Positions 9,601-18,041 are shown, numbered from the stretch's first letter. The stretch: 64,000 bases of DNA from an uncultured Clostridia bacterium (GCA_934277845.1 CAKQVV010000001.1:3358-67357); one strand, 5' to 3'. Made by a program: numbers and translations. The notes: generated from the letters alone by a model not told the origin.

Positions 9601-10298
9601 ACGCCGGAGAACGCGTCCTTTCCGATAGAAGTCACGCCGGCGGGAATGACGATTTCGCCGATCTCGCCGCAGTCGTTAAACGCGCGGGCGCGTATTTCCG
9701 TGAGCGACGACGGCAGCGAAAGCCTCGTGATCGGGAAATTCTCGAAAGCCGACACGCCTATCGCTTTTACTGGTGCTTCGCCGTGTTCGCCGTCATCGTA
9801 AGTTTCGGGTATGACGACGTTATAATCGCCGTTGATCGCGTAGTCGCCGAGTCCCGCCACGGTATAACCGCCGTTTTCGTAAATATAGGCGGCACTGCGC
9901 TCGTCTTTCTGTCCGCACTCCACGCACTCGCCGTCCGTGAAATAATGCGGCGTGTGCGCAAACGCGTTTTTATGGCTTTCGTCACAGATGATCTCGTGCC
10001 AGTGATGATATTTATCGCGGCTCCATTCTTTCGCGAACTTGTGTTCCAGAACAGGTCCGAAATAGAACGTGCTTTCCGATTTTTCGCCGCACTTGCATGA
10101 ATAGTAATACTTTGCGGACTCGTTGCACGTTGCGGGCGAAGCGAGATACTCGTCCGTCGCTACCTCTTCGGTAAACTCGTGGACGTGCTCGTCGTTTCCG
10201 TCCGTATTCCCACCCGAAGGCACTTCGTCGCAACCTATCGCGACAGCCGCCGCGAAGGCAACCAGCGATATCATCAATGCAAAAAATTTCTTTTTCAT
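6687..10298 (-). CDS. Very long BspA-type leucine-rich-repeat lipoprotein
   Basis: 1203 residues from the ATG complementary to 10296-10298, chosen for GAGGAAAG upstream and because it gives a clean signal peptide with lipobox AVAIGC (Cys23). Residues about 35-130 form a Cys/His-rich region with repeated CxC and CxxC pairs (SCKCGEKS, CVECGQKD). From about 170 to the end run some 35-40 LRR_5 (BspA/TpLRR) repeats of 22-24 residues, with core motifs such as IGEYAFSECAGIT and IGDEAFRNCPRLTSVTL. These solenoids act in adhesion to host or polysaccharide surfaces in gut and oral bacteria. The gene stands alone. A break in the repeats around 960-1000 (FTVDKNNIQYIAYNGDLYDK) is a usual feature of the family. 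Confidence 0.9.
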   Translation of the reverse strand: MKKKFFALMISLVAFAAAVAIGCDEVPSGGNTDGNDEHVHEFTEEVATDEYLASPATCNESAKYYYSCKCGEKSESTFYFGPVLEHKFAKEWSRDKYHHWHEIICDESHKNAFAHTPHYFTDGECVECGQKDERSAAYIYENGGYTVAGLGDYAINGDYNVVIPETYDDGEHGEAPVKAIGVSAFENFPITRLSLPSSLTEIRARAFNDCGEIGEIVIPAGVTSIGKDAFSGVRCSSFTGPAFALGFFDCRNMCVVNITAGEVLPARAFKDCVDLRSVTIGDSVKVIGDEAFCMCTGLTEIDLGSVKKIGSYAFEGCDAMSSIDLGKVKEIGDSALSGCRLLSSVDLSAAVSVGKTPFSGCNNISVVKLGNNLKSIGDSAFYALDKVTALNLPASLETIGTYAFADMSALTSATLAGVAIIPQGAFQGCVNLTAVTFGERLTEIGESAFSRCEKLGTLNFPASLIKIGNFAFSRCDGLSAVDFPAGVTEIGEYAFSECAGITAATFRGKIRSLGECAFAGTSIDKIEIDGDDLTTGYRVFEGAPLKEVTLRGNIKTLMPDAFGDQVEIADIPLSIASSFPREKLKKVTLRGSGAVPAGLFNIDGSPLASLTLDGVTEIGHNAFNGCPLTEIDFGDALRIIQSYAFTRSTDLKNLILPDSVETIDSYAFSGRFERVYVPATADLESLAFADCSADYATAPAAAFNGFTVKHATVNDGGEIKSGYFTRQPLLETVSLPKTTVIGDDAFRYCENLVSVDMPAVKTIGEYTFSECGSLKTITLPESVENIGQRAFYGSKALEDVTFATLRMTVGEYAFAELENLKTVHAPDVLGWMSFGFGKYTFSSYDLYVGDALVTDVVVPDDVNEIGEHAFARCTSIKTVDTGRQVTIIAAHAFDGCTALTDVNIGISVMTIGDAAFAGCAVTEYAIPASVTSIGDGVFHLNERLAEFTVDKNNIQYIAYNGDLYDKFSGLLVRYAVAKPDTVFRSPSFMKSVASGAFRHAKNLVSITLGGSVASIGDCAFGNCAALNDVTILCTSVNINGDVFWTSHPETLSVPAGAVGIVPYGVKNLTVNGGETLAAKAFAFNETLERVTISDGVKTIGDEAFRNCPRLTSVTLADSVTTIGASAFHYAVALTALTVPGKVTAIGAGAFLGTALTELNFADPAGWFGGETAVDEATLSDPASAAELLKSSNAAFTKSPAAGE

Positions 10299-10417
10299 CG
10301 TTTCTTTCCTCAAAATCCGTTTCACAATTGTCTTGTCGTTCACATTATAGCACTATATGCACCGATTTTCAAGTTTTTTATGCGAAAATCAGTGATTTTA
10401 AGCGTAAAAATCAAATT

Positions 10418-10463
10418 TCAAGTATTATTTTACTTGACATTAGTAATGATTGTAAATTATAAT
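10418..10463 (+). promoter_or_regulatory. Promoter of the diguanylate cyclase gene with overlapping inverted repeat
   Basis: TTGACA (10434-10439), 18-nt spacer, TATAAT (10458-10463). The inverted repeat TCAAGTA-6-TACTTGA at 10418-10437 overlaps the -35 box and is placed where a repressor would act. Confidence 0.7.
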
Positions 10464-10605
10464 CTATATAAATCGGACGGCAAAATCGGATGAAACATGT
10501 TTGCGTTTTTACACGACGCGTCTGAATTTTTGCGTTCGTGCACACCCGAAACTGCTTTTGTCAACACGCCGGAAAAATCTCGTCGACAAGGAGCGGAACT
10601 CAACT

Positions 10606-11745
10606 ATGGAAAGTCTGATGTTCTGTGAAATAAATCTGCTTTGCGCCGTCATACTCGCGATCATGGCTGTCAAAGCCATGCGCATGGGACTGGACAACAC
10701 CACGAAAAAGACGGTTTTCGTCGCGGCTATACTTTTTGCGATGGCAATGAATCTTTTCGATGCGGCGTGGAGCCCCGCGCGCAAACTCTGGCACGCTCCT
10801 CAATTCGTGCTGTATATCCTGAACTCTCTGTACTTTGCCTCGATGGGAACGGCGGCGTTCCTGTGGTTGTGTTTCTCGGAAATCTACCGGAAAGTACGCC
10901 TTACCAGAAACAAATTGCTTTTTATACTCGCCATCACTCCGCTTGTCACGCTGTACGTTCTTTGCATAATCACTCCTTTCACCGGCTGGTTCTTCTATTT
11001 CAACGAAGCGGGCGAATATACGCGCGGTCCCGCGTTTTACCTGCAATACGTTCTCGGCTACGGTTATGTCGCCGCGGCGTCGGTCATCAATCTTTTCGGC
11101 ATGATTTCGAGAAAAAATTTCGCGCACAAAGAGGATTATGCGGCAATGCTGTCGTTTGCGCTGCCGCCGATAATCTGTGCGGCGTTGCAAGCGATATTTC
11201 AGGACTTGCCGATCATATCGGCTTCTCCCGCAATATCGTTTCTGCTCATCTACACCAGTTCGCTCCAGTCGCAGATTTGCCTGGATCCGCTGACAGGCAT
11301 CAATAACCGAAGAAAACTTCTCATGGAACTGTCCGAAAAGATAAAGAAACCGTCGGACGGAAAAGACCTGTACTTCCTCTTCCTCGACGTCGACTCGTTC
11401 AAGGACATAAACGACGCTCACGGACATTTCGAGGGCGACAGAACGCTGCAACTAATCGGTGACGCGCTGAGCGAAGTCTGCGCGGAAACGGGCGGCGTCT
11501 GCGCGCGTTACGGCGGCGACGAATTCGTTGTACTGCAGGAACTCGACAAAAATTCGGACGTAAACGGGATTTGCGACAAAGTTCACGAACGCATCGGGCA
11601 AATTCATAAAACCGGAAATTACGCTTATCCCATAAGCGTGAGCATAGGTTGCTCCAAGTACGACGCAAGCGATGACGTACAGTCGCTGATCGCACGCGCG
11701 GACAAGAAAATGTATCTTACCAAAGCGAATAAGTCGGCAGATTAA
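10606..11745 (+). CDS. Membrane-bound diguanylate cyclase (GGDEF)
   Basis: 379 residues from the ATG at 10606, which has AAGGAG 11 nt upstream; an in-frame ATG at 10501 has none. Residues about 5-210 hold seven hydrophobic helices, resembling a 7TM sensor. Residues about 220-379 are a GGDEF domain, beginning LDPLTGINNRRKL, with the metal and substrate strand DVDSFKDINDAHGH and an intact active-site motif RYGGDEF near 301. It should make cyclic-di-GMP from two GTP. The RxxD product-inhibition site normally found five residues before GGDEF is absent (the region reads AETGGVCA). No EAL or PilZ gene is nearby. Transcribed alone, ending at the terminator at 11785-11818. Confidence 0.9.
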   Translation: MESLMFCEINLLCAVILAIMAVKAMRMGLDNTTKKTVFVAAILFAMAMNLFDAAWSPARKLWHAPQFVLYILNSLYFASMGTAAFLWLCFSEIYRKVRLTRNKLLFILAITPLVTLYVLCIITPFTGWFFYFNEAGEYTRGPAFYLQYVLGYGYVAAASVINLFGMISRKNFAHKEDYAAMLSFALPPIICAALQAIFQDLPIISASPAISFLLIYTSSLQSQICLDPLTGINNRRKLLMELSEKIKKPSDGKDLYFLFLDVDSFKDINDAHGHFEGDRTLQLIGDALSEVCAETGGVCARYGGDEFVVLQELDKNSDVNGICDKVHERIGQIHKTGNYAYPISVSIGCSKYDASDDVQSLIARADKKMYLTKANKSAD

Positions 11746-11784
11746 AATCGGTCGGCTTATTTGCTCCATTTATGGAGTTCCGCG

Positions 11785-11818
11785 AAACGAGCGAACGCAT
11801 TTGCGTTCGCTCGTTTTT
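11785..11818 (+). terminator. Intrinsic terminator of the diguanylate cyclase gene
   Basis: The arms AAACGAGCGAACGC and GCGTTCGCTCGTTT, around ATTT, form a perfect 14-bp stem followed by a T run. Confidence 0.9.
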
Positions 11819-11891
11819 CCGAATTACGCGGCAGAACGGAAATTCGCGTTATAATTCCTGTTTATCATTTCATGTTCGAATACTTGTTTTC

Positions 11892-11961
11892 ACAAGCAAA
11901 AACCACACCGTTATAACTAAACTATCTGCCACAAATTAAAACCAAATAATAAAATAACCTT
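11892..11961 (-). repeat. About 70-bp dispersed repeat, copy 1
   Basis: Read on the minus strand it matches 59224-59292 closely, with only a few substitutions and one length difference. Shared blocks include TTTAATTTGTGG and AGATAGTTTAGTTATAA, then TTTTGCTTGT. It is AT-rich, has no coding content, and lies between the terminator at 11818 and the SDR gene. Confidence 0.75.
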
Positions 11962-11987
11962 GGTGTTACGGATGCGAATTACCGACC

Positions 11988-12770
11988 TTAATCCTCGGGT
12001 ATTATCGGGTATAACTGTATCGTATTCCCTCCGTCGACGACGAGTTCCGCACCGGTCGTGACGCGGGCGGCGGACGCGAAATACCATACCGCGTCGGCTA
12101 CGTCGCTGCCGTCGGCTACGTCGCCGACAGGCGTGTACCGGGACGGAACGCGGGCGTAAAACCCGGGGTTTTTCACCCAGCGGTCGGTGCGGATCATGCC
12201 GGGGAGCACGGCGTTGACGCGGATATTATACTTGCCGAGATCGAACGCGAGTGCGCGCATCATGCCCAGTTGTCCGCTCTTGGACGCCGAATACGCTATG
12301 CGGTCGGGAATAACGCGGTACGCGGTGTTTGAATTTACGAACACGACGCTGCCGCCGCCGTTATCTTTCATTCGCCGCGCGGCTTCCTCGACCATGAGGT
12401 AATTCCAGGTCATATTCGTATTTATCACGCGCATAAAGTCGGTGATCGGATTCTCGAAAATCTTTATTCCCAGCCCCTGATCGGCGGCGTTGAGCACCAG
12501 CGTATCGACGAAAATCCCCGCCTCGTCCAGATCCGCGAACAGTTCCTTTACGCCCGCTTCGTTCACGGTCGTGTCGCCGACGAGCGAAGTCAGCGTTTTG
12601 CCGACGATCTTCACGCCGGGGAACGCCGCGCGGTAACGCTTTTCCGCTTCCGCGACCTTGTCCGCGCTCCTGCCGGTAAAGACAACGTTTCTGCCCTCGG
12701 ACGCGAACTTTTCCACGATCGCCACGCCGGTATTGACGCACGCGCCCGTTATCAGAGAAAATCTTTCCAT
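11988..12770 (-). CDS. Short-chain dehydrogenase/reductase (SDR)
   Basis: 260 residues, the usual length for classical SDRs. The cofactor motif is TGACVNTG (8-15) and the catalytic triad is Ser147, Tyr160 and Lys164 (YSASK). The C-terminal end carries GAELVVDGGNTIQL, typical of the family. It should catalyse NAD(P)-dependent oxidation or reduction of a sugar, sugar acid or polyol. It is the third gene of the operon dehydratase-GH39-SDR: its ribosome site GAGGAAT lies inside the end of the GH39 gene, three bases from that stop. In such an operon it may oxidise or reduce a uronate or aldonate intermediate. The substrate is inferred from context only. Confidence 0.85.
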   Translation of the reverse strand: MERFSLITGACVNTGVAIVEKFASEGRNVVFTGRSADKVAEAEKRYRAAFPGVKIVGKTLTSLVGDTTVNEAGVKELFADLDEAGIFVDTLVLNAADQGLGIKIFENPITDFMRVINTNMTWNYLMVEEAARRMKDNGGGSVVFVNSNTAYRVIPDRIAYSASKSGQLGMMRALAFDLGKYNIRVNAVLPGMIRTDRWVKNPGFYARVPSRYTPVGDVADGSDVADAVWYFASAARVTTGAELVVDGGNTIQLYPIIPED

Positions 12771-12773
12771 ACT

Positions 12774-14198
12774 CTATTCCTCTTCGAAAAAGTCGCCGAA
12801 AGTCAGTACGAGCGGATAGTCGCGCACGGGTATTTCGTCCAGAACGTACACGCCGCCGTCGCGCTTTTTCATTTCCCCCGGTATCTCGTACACCGAGCCG
12901 TCCATGGGATCGACCAGCCGTACTTTTTCCTCCGGCATATCGACGGTGAGCGAAGTCAGTCCGTCGTAGGTTTCGGTCATAAGGTCGGCGGGTTTATAGT
13001 AAAAATACGCCGACGCGCCGTTCGGTTTCCGGAATCCGAAGTGTGCGAGTTCCCTGCCCGCGACGGTATAGCCGAACACTCGCTCGGTGTAGTGCTCGCC
13101 CATGGGGAAAATCGGCAAAAGCGCGGGGACTGCGCCGTCACGCCCGAACAATCCGCAGAGGTTTTTCAGCGCGTAATAGGACTTTTTCGGCACAAATGTG
13201 CCGATCGACTTTCCCTCGGCGTCGAACTGCGCACCTAAAATCCCGAAGTAGCCGTAGTCGAGATAACTTGCGACGTTGCCGTTCTCTCCGTAGAGAGCCT
13301 CGGACATGTCGACGGTGGTGAACCAGGACGTGAACTCGACTTCGGTGTCAAGATCGACGATCAGCCTGCGGAGAAGAAGTTTCGCCTGCTTGTCCTGCGA
13401 CCAGTTGCCCTTGCACATCGCTCCGTTGCCGTTCGGCTCGGACGGGCTGCCCGACTCGCCCTGAATGATCTTAATTCCCGGGTTATAGCGGTTTATCAGC
13501 GCGCGAAGGTAATTCACGGTGTTGGGCACTTCGAGTTCGCGGCGAGAATACTCGTGATAAGTGATATAGTCGATATATTTTCCCGCGCCCGTTTCAAAAA
13601 CGTCGTGCACCCAAGCGGGGCTGTGGTAGACCGAATAGATCGAGCCGGCGATAATCCTCGCGCCGCTATCGCCCGTTTTGACCGCCTTGGCGGTTTCGAT
13701 AACGAAGTTGCCGTACTCGGTACCCGACGGACCGTGTTTCCAGCACCAGACACCGTCCGGCTCGTTCCACACTTCGTAAAGACTCACTTTACCCTTGTAA
13801 TGCTCGGCAACGGCACGGCAGTACTCCCGCCATGCCGCCTTGTCCTCGTCCGAGAAGATCGGCGGCACGCCTACCGCGCCGAACTGCTTTTTCGCGGCTT
13901 CGGTATAGATTTCGTTGCCGTAGCAAAGGCACAGCCACGGCACCATGCCGCGCGAGATGAGCGCGTCCACTACTTCGTCCAGCCAGCCGAAGTCGTACAC
14001 GCTCTCCTCTTTTTCGGTGCGCTGCCAGCCCGATTGCAGGCGAACGTATTTCACTCCCGTATCGGCGAGCGGCTCGTAGGTCTGCTCGTGATCGAACATG
14101 TTGCGGTCGAGTTTTTCCAGTCCGATGCCGAACTTCATAAACGAAATTTCGTCCGAGCGATAAGTTTTTATTTTTCCGGTTTTTTTAAGTCCGTTCAT
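12774..14198 (-). CDS. GH39-like glycoside hydrolase (clan GH-A)
   Basis: 474 residues, no signal peptide, so cytoplasmic. The TIM-barrel pattern of clan GH-A is clear: the acid/base glutamate in VWNEP (Glu146), HEYS near 215-218, and the nucleophile in QGESG (Glu248). Residues about 380-474 form a beta-sandwich tail. The best match is family 39 (beta-xylosidase / alpha-L-iduronidase type); a related family of the same clan is possible. It probably cleaves an oligosaccharide taken up by the cell, releasing a sugar acid or pentose for the dehydratase and SDR encoded beside it. GGAGCAAA precedes the start. The gap to the upstream dehydratase gene is 13 nt, so they are co-transcribed. Confidence 0.8.
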   Translation of the reverse strand: MNGLKKTGKIKTYRSDEISFMKFGIGLEKLDRNMFDHEQTYEPLADTGVKYVRLQSGWQRTEKEESVYDFGWLDEVVDALISRGMVPWLCLCYGNEIYTEAAKKQFGAVGVPPIFSDEDKAAWREYCRAVAEHYKGKVSLYEVWNEPDGVWCWKHGPSGTEYGNFVIETAKAVKTGDSGARIIAGSIYSVYHSPAWVHDVFETGAGKYIDYITYHEYSRRELEVPNTVNYLRALINRYNPGIKIIQGESGSPSEPNGNGAMCKGNWSQDKQAKLLLRRLIVDLDTEVEFTSWFTTVDMSEALYGENGNVASYLDYGYFGILGAQFDAEGKSIGTFVPKKSYYALKNLCGLFGRDGAVPALLPIFPMGEHYTERVFGYTVAGRELAHFGFRKPNGASAYFYYKPADLMTETYDGLTSLTVDMPEEKVRLVDPMDGSVYEIPGEMKKRDGGVYVLDEIPVRDYPLVLTFGDFFEEE

Positions 14199-14211
14199 GG
14201 ATTTTTGCTCC

Positions 14212-15372
14212 TTAAAAATAAAATTCGGTTCTGGGCGGGCGGATATCGGTCAGCGCGCCCGTGTAATGGCGAAGATTATGCTCGACGTACGGGTGACGCA
14301 GGCACTCTTCTTCGTTGAGTTCCAGCCCAAGTCCCGGCTTGTCGCCGATCTTTATCCTGCCGTTTTCGTACACGAGGTTTTCGTTCGTGATATACTTGCG
14401 GTAGTCGACGTCCGAGTACATGATTTCCAGCACGTCGAAGTTCGGACAGCACGCCGCGAGTTGCAGCGTTGCGGCGTTGGCGACCGGTCCCGACGGGTTG
14501 TGCGGCGCGAACGGTATATAATTCGCTTCCGCGATCGCCGCGATTTTTTTGAGTTCCATTATTCCGCCCGCGTGGCTCACGTCGGGCTGAATATAGTCGG
14601 CGGCACGACGGCGGAAAAGTTCGTTGTAATCAAAACGCGTGTATAACCTCTCGCCTGCCGCAATGGGTACGGGCGATTTTTCTCTGACTGCCGCAAGTGC
14701 TTCGAGATTATTCGGCGGCACGGGTTCTTCGAACCATTTGGGACGGAACCGTTCCAGTTCTTTTGCGATCTTTATGCCGGTGGGCACGTCGAATCTGCCG
14801 TGTCCTTCGATGAGAAGATCGACGTCCGATCCCGCCGCTTCGCGCACCGCCGCCACACATTCGAGCGCGGTATCGAGGTCACGGTTGGAAATCTGCAAAT
14901 AATTCTTGCCGAACGGATCCCACTTCATCGCCGTCACGCCGCGTTTTACCGCTTCTTTCGCCTTTTCCGCGAACTCGGCAGGCGTTTTCGCGCCGGCGAA
15001 CCAGCCGTTGACGTAGATGCGGCAATCGTCGCGTACTTTGCCGCCGAGCAACCGGTAAACCGGCACGCCCAAGGACTTAGCGAGTATATCCCACATTGCG
15101 GTTTCCACCGCGGAAAGCGCACTCATAAGCACCGCGCCGCCGCGCCAGTATGCGTCGCGGTAAATATCGTGATAATGCCTCTCTATATCGCGCGGATCCT
15201 TGCCCAGAAGATAACTTCCGATATGCCCGATCGCGCCTTCGAGAGCCTTTTCCTTGTATTCGAGCGTACCCTCGCCCACGCCCGAAATGCCTTCGTCGGT
15301 GTACACCTTGACGAACACCCAGTTCGTGCGGTAACAGTCGACGATGAACGTCTTTACGTCGGTTACTTTCAT
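14212..15372 (-). CDS. Sugar-acid dehydratase, mandelate racemase / galactonate dehydratase type
   Basis: 386 residues, enolase superfamily. The N-terminal capping domain (1-125) is followed by the barrel. Matching E. coli D-galactonate dehydratase by pattern, the metal ligands are Glu189 (LIEGHGRF), Glu215 (WFEEP) and Glu241 (AAGERLY), with catalytic His191 and His291 (APHNPSGP). The spacings agree exactly. The first ligand is Glu rather than the Asp I expect in DgoD, so the substrate may be another aldonate. The reaction would be beta-elimination of water to a 2-keto-3-deoxy acid. It is first in the operon with GH39 and SDR, and divergent from the AraC gene at 15529. GGAGGAA precedes the start. 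Confidence 0.85.
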   Translation of the reverse strand: MKVTDVKTFIVDCYRTNWVFVKVYTDEGISGVGEGTLEYKEKALEGAIGHIGSYLLGKDPRDIERHYHDIYRDAYWRGGAVLMSALSAVETAMWDILAKSLGVPVYRLLGGKVRDDCRIYVNGWFAGAKTPAEFAEKAKEAVKRGVTAMKWDPFGKNYLQISNRDLDTALECVAAVREAAGSDVDLLIEGHGRFDVPTGIKIAKELERFRPKWFEEPVPPNNLEALAAVREKSPVPIAAGERLYTRFDYNELFRRRAADYIQPDVSHAGGIMELKKIAAIAEANYIPFAPHNPSGPVANAATLQLAACCPNFDVLEIMYSDVDYRKYITNENLVYENGRIKIGDKPGLGLELNEEECLRHPYVEHNLRHYTGALTDIRPPRTEFYF

Positions 15373-15428
15373 TCGATTCCTCCACCCGGATTATTTCGAT
15401 TAAATTATACGCCCGCATCTTATCGGAA

Positions 15429-15457
15429 TATATAATTTTCGCGCTGTCATTTATCAA
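15429..15457 (-). promoter_or_regulatory. Probable promoter of the dehydratase-GH39-SDR operon
   Basis: TTGATA (15452-15457), 17-nt spacer, TATATA (15429-15434) on the minus strand, back to back with the AraC promoter 17 nt away. Confidence 0.5.
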
Positions 15458-15473
15458 AATCTTACGATTATTC

Positions 15474-15502
15474 TTGACCATATCGCTAAAAACGTATATA
15501 AT
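15474..15502 (+). promoter_or_regulatory. Promoter of the AraC gene at 15529
   Basis: TTGACC (15474-15479), 17-nt spacer, TATAAT (15497-15502), about 27 nt before the start codon. Confidence 0.75.
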
Positions 15503-15528
15503 CTTATTAAATCGTATTTATAAGGACA

Positions 15529-16344
15529 ATGCGGAAAATGAAGATTTGCGATATAAACGCTTACGGCATATTCGACGCGGCGGAACTCTTTCGCGGCGCG
15601 GCAACTACGGCAAAACGCGAAATCCCCGACTTTGAACTCGAGTTTATCGTGTCGGGCGGCGGGAAAACGTTTATCGATGACAAAGAATACCGGCTTCGTC
15701 CCAACACGTTCGTCGTGCGTAAACCCGGACAAACAAGTTTCAGCGAGCCGAAATTCAAGTGCTATTTCGTGCATATTTCCCTGCCGGCGGACAGCGAGTT
15801 TTACGAGTTGCTGTCCGGGCTTCCCGACTACTGCCGTTTTATTAACGCCGACGAGTACCGCGCCGTCACGGAAAAACTGGTCGGGCGGCTGATAACCGAA
15901 GGCAATAACCCATGCGACCTTATGACAAACGCGTTGCTTCTCGAACTTTTCGCGCTTCTTCTCCGCGACAAGGCGAAAAACGCCGCGGACGACGGCGAAA
16001 ACCCGCGATACGGCGAAGCGGCGGACAAGGCGATCTCGATAATAGAATCGCATTACGCGGAACGGCTTACGCTGTCGGTTCTTGCCGGCGCGGTCAACTA
16101 TTCACCCAACCATTTTCACAGGCTTTTCGTATCGTGCGTCGGCAAATCTCCGCAGGAATTTATACTCGACTACCGCATAAAACAGGCAAAACTGCGGCTG
16201 ACTTCCACGCGCGAAACGCTGTCCGGCATCGCCTACGGCTGCGGTTTTTCTTCGCAGTCGTACTTCAGCCTTTGCTTTCGCCGCGCCACGGGACTCACTC
16301 CCAAAGAATACCGAAAGATGAACAACAACGTTTACCCCGGATAA
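15529..16344 (+). CDS. AraC-family transcriptional regulator
   Basis: 271 residues. The N-terminal cupin (about 20-120) includes FELEFIVSGGGKTFIDDKEY and a loop that would bind a sugar. The C-terminal double helix-turn-helix reads LTLSVLAGAVNYSPNHFHRLF and LSGIAYGCGFSSQSYFSLCFRRATGLTPKEYR. A second in-frame ATG at 15538 is an equally good start because AAGGA lies close to the first. It is transcribed divergently from the dehydratase-GH39-SDR operon and lies upstream of the GH30 gene on the same strand. By analogy with other divergent AraC/glycosidase pairs, it probably activates both. Confidence 0.85.
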   Translation: MRKMKICDINAYGIFDAAELFRGAATTAKREIPDFELEFIVSGGGKTFIDDKEYRLRPNTFVVRKPGQTSFSEPKFKCYFVHISLPADSEFYELLSGLPDYCRFINADEYRAVTEKLVGRLITEGNNPCDLMTNALLLELFALLLRDKAKNAADDGENPRYGEAADKAISIIESHYAERLTLSVLAGAVNYSPNHFHRLFVSCVGKSPQEFILDYRIKQAKLRLTSTRETLSGIAYGCGFSSQSYFSLCFRRATGLTPKEYRKMNNNVYPG

Positions 16345-16477
16345 TTCCCGCACTTGCGATAACTATATACTCACCGCGTACTCGTCAGCCGCACCGTATC
16401 GGGCAATTACATACACTTCGCCCGGCGATTATGTTTCTTTATATTTCGATTATTTCGCCGTTTTGTCGCGGTTTTTC

Positions 16478-16507
16478 TTGACGAACGCGTTATACGGGCT
16501 GTACAAT
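16478..16507 (+). promoter_or_regulatory. Promoter of the GH30 gene
   Basis: TTGACG (16478-16483), 18-nt spacer, TACAAT (16502-16507), about 57 nt before the ATG. AAGGAG lies 6-12 nt before the start. I see nothing else of note in 16345-16477. Confidence 0.65.
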
Positions 16508-16563
16508 TCCGGTAGAATCTACGGATACCGGCGATCGTAACGCCGCTTTTTAAGGAGAAAATA

Positions 16564-17946
16564 ATGAAGTTAAGCGTTTATACAACCGACAATACAGGTC
16601 GCAACCTAGAAAAAACCGCTGTCGTGACCGACGTCGAATATCTTGACGTACTGCCCGTATCCGACAGTCGCGGCTTTCACCCCGGCGACGTCGAGGGCGG
16701 CACTATCCGTCTTTATCCCGGCGTACAACGCTCGACCGTGCAGGGCTTCGGCGGCGCGTTCACCGAGTCGGCGGCTTACGTATGGGCGAACGCTCCGGAA
16801 GAAGCGCGTGACGAGATAATCGAAGCGTATTTCGGCAAGGACGGCATCGGCTATAACTACGGACGAGTAAGCATCGCCAGCTGCGATTTTTCGCTGTCGG
16901 CGTACTCGTATATCCCGGACGGCGACTTCGATCTCAAAAACTTTTCCACCGCGCGCGACGAGCAGTACACCCTGCCGTTTCTGAAAGCCGCGCTCGGAAA
17001 GAACCCGGACATTACGCTGTTCGCGTCGCCCTGGACGCCTCCGCCGCACCTTAAAACCAACGGCGAGTGGCAGGGCGGCAAGCTGAAAAAGGAATACTAC
17101 TCGCTGTGGGCGAAATACGTTGCCGCATTTATCCGCGACTACGCCGGAAAGGGCGTGAGGATTTCCGCCGTAACCGTGCAGAACGAACTTCGTCATCGTC
17201 AGGTGTGGGAATCGTGTCTGTACGAAAAAGAGGAAGAACTCGATCTTGCCGCAAACTATCTTGCCCGCGAAGTCAAGCCGCTGGGCGTGAAAATCTATGT
17301 TTACGATCACTGCCGCGAGCGCGTTTTCGACCGCGCGGCGTTCGCGTTTGCGTTCTCGAAAGAAATCGACGGCATTGCCTGTCACTGGTATTCGGGCGAC
17401 TACTTCGACGAACTGCGAATGACGCGCGAGCGTTTCCCGGACAAGGACATAATAATCAGCGAGGCTTGCGTTGCGATGCGCAAGGACAAGCCCGTGTCCG
17501 ATTACGACAACAAGGTCCTCGACGCCTACGCGCACGACATAATCGGCGACCTTAACGGCGGAGCAAACGCGTTCTGCGACTGGAACCTCGTGCTCGACGA
17601 AAACCGCGGACCGTCGCATTTCCGCGACAACCGCCCCATGATGGCGGACGCGCCCGTGATCGTGGAAAACGGCAAGGTTATTTTCCGCCCGTCGTTCTAT
17701 GCGATCGGTCACTTCTCGAAGTTTATCCGTAAACACGCGCGCATAATCGGCTATTCTCAGCCCTGGCGCGACGCGGAAGTCACCGCGGCGATCAACCCCG
17801 ATCAGAACTGCGTTGCGGTAGTCTATAACCGCGGCGACGCGAAACACTGCAAAGTTTTGCTCGGTACTTCCCTTTTCGAGATCGATCTTGCCGAAAACAG
17901 TCTGAACACGCTGGTCATCGAACGCGAAAAACCGTTCGCCCGTTAA
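16564..17946 (+). CDS. GH30-family glycoside hydrolase
   Basis: 460 residues, no signal peptide. The family hallmark QGFGGAFTESAAY is at 60-72, ASPWTPPPHLKTNG at 154-167, and the barrel follows. The acid/base residue is Glu208 (TVQNEL; most relatives have QNEP) and the nucleophile is Glu300 (IISEACV). A C-terminal beta-sandwich (about 395-460) completes the GH30 fold. Known activities include beta-glucosidase, endo-beta-1,6-glucanase, glucosylceramidase and xylanase. Its cytoplasmic location and position after the AraC gene suggest it trims imported oligosaccharides together with the GH39 enzyme. The exact linkage is open. Confidence 0.88.
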   Translation: MKLSVYTTDNTGRNLEKTAVVTDVEYLDVLPVSDSRGFHPGDVEGGTIRLYPGVQRSTVQGFGGAFTESAAYVWANAPEEARDEIIEAYFGKDGIGYNYGRVSIASCDFSLSAYSYIPDGDFDLKNFSTARDEQYTLPFLKAALGKNPDITLFASPWTPPPHLKTNGEWQGGKLKKEYYSLWAKYVAAFIRDYAGKGVRISAVTVQNELRHRQVWESCLYEKEEELDLAANYLAREVKPLGVKIYVYDHCRERVFDRAAFAFAFSKEIDGIACHWYSGDYFDELRMTRERFPDKDIIISEACVAMRKDKPVSDYDNKVLDAYAHDIIGDLNGGANAFCDWNLVLDENRGPSHFRDNRPMMADAPVIVENGKVIFRPSFYAIGHFSKFIRKHARIIGYSQPWRDAEVTAAINPDQNCVAVVYNRGDAKHCKVLLGTSLFEIDLAENSLNTLVIEREKPFAR

Positions 17947-17971
17947 TCAAACTAAAAAATCGATAAATTAA

Positions 17972-18007
17972 AAACGCACCCTCGGAATTTACCCTGAAGG
18001 TGCGTTT
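17972..18007. terminator. Bidirectional terminator between GH30 and the uptake operon
   Basis: Arms AAACGCACC and GGTGCGTTT around an 18-nt loop, with A-rich and T-rich flanks. It serves the convergent genes on both sides. Confidence 0.8.
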
Positions 18008-18041
18008 CGTTTTCAGCAGTATTTCGTTCGTTTTATCGCGT

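Noticed and set aside
6687..10298. DNA-level tandem repeat in the leucine-rich-repeat gene
   Set aside because: The repeats are visible in the protein, but the DNA of neighbouring units is well diverged, so this is ordinary domain structure and not a recent duplication.
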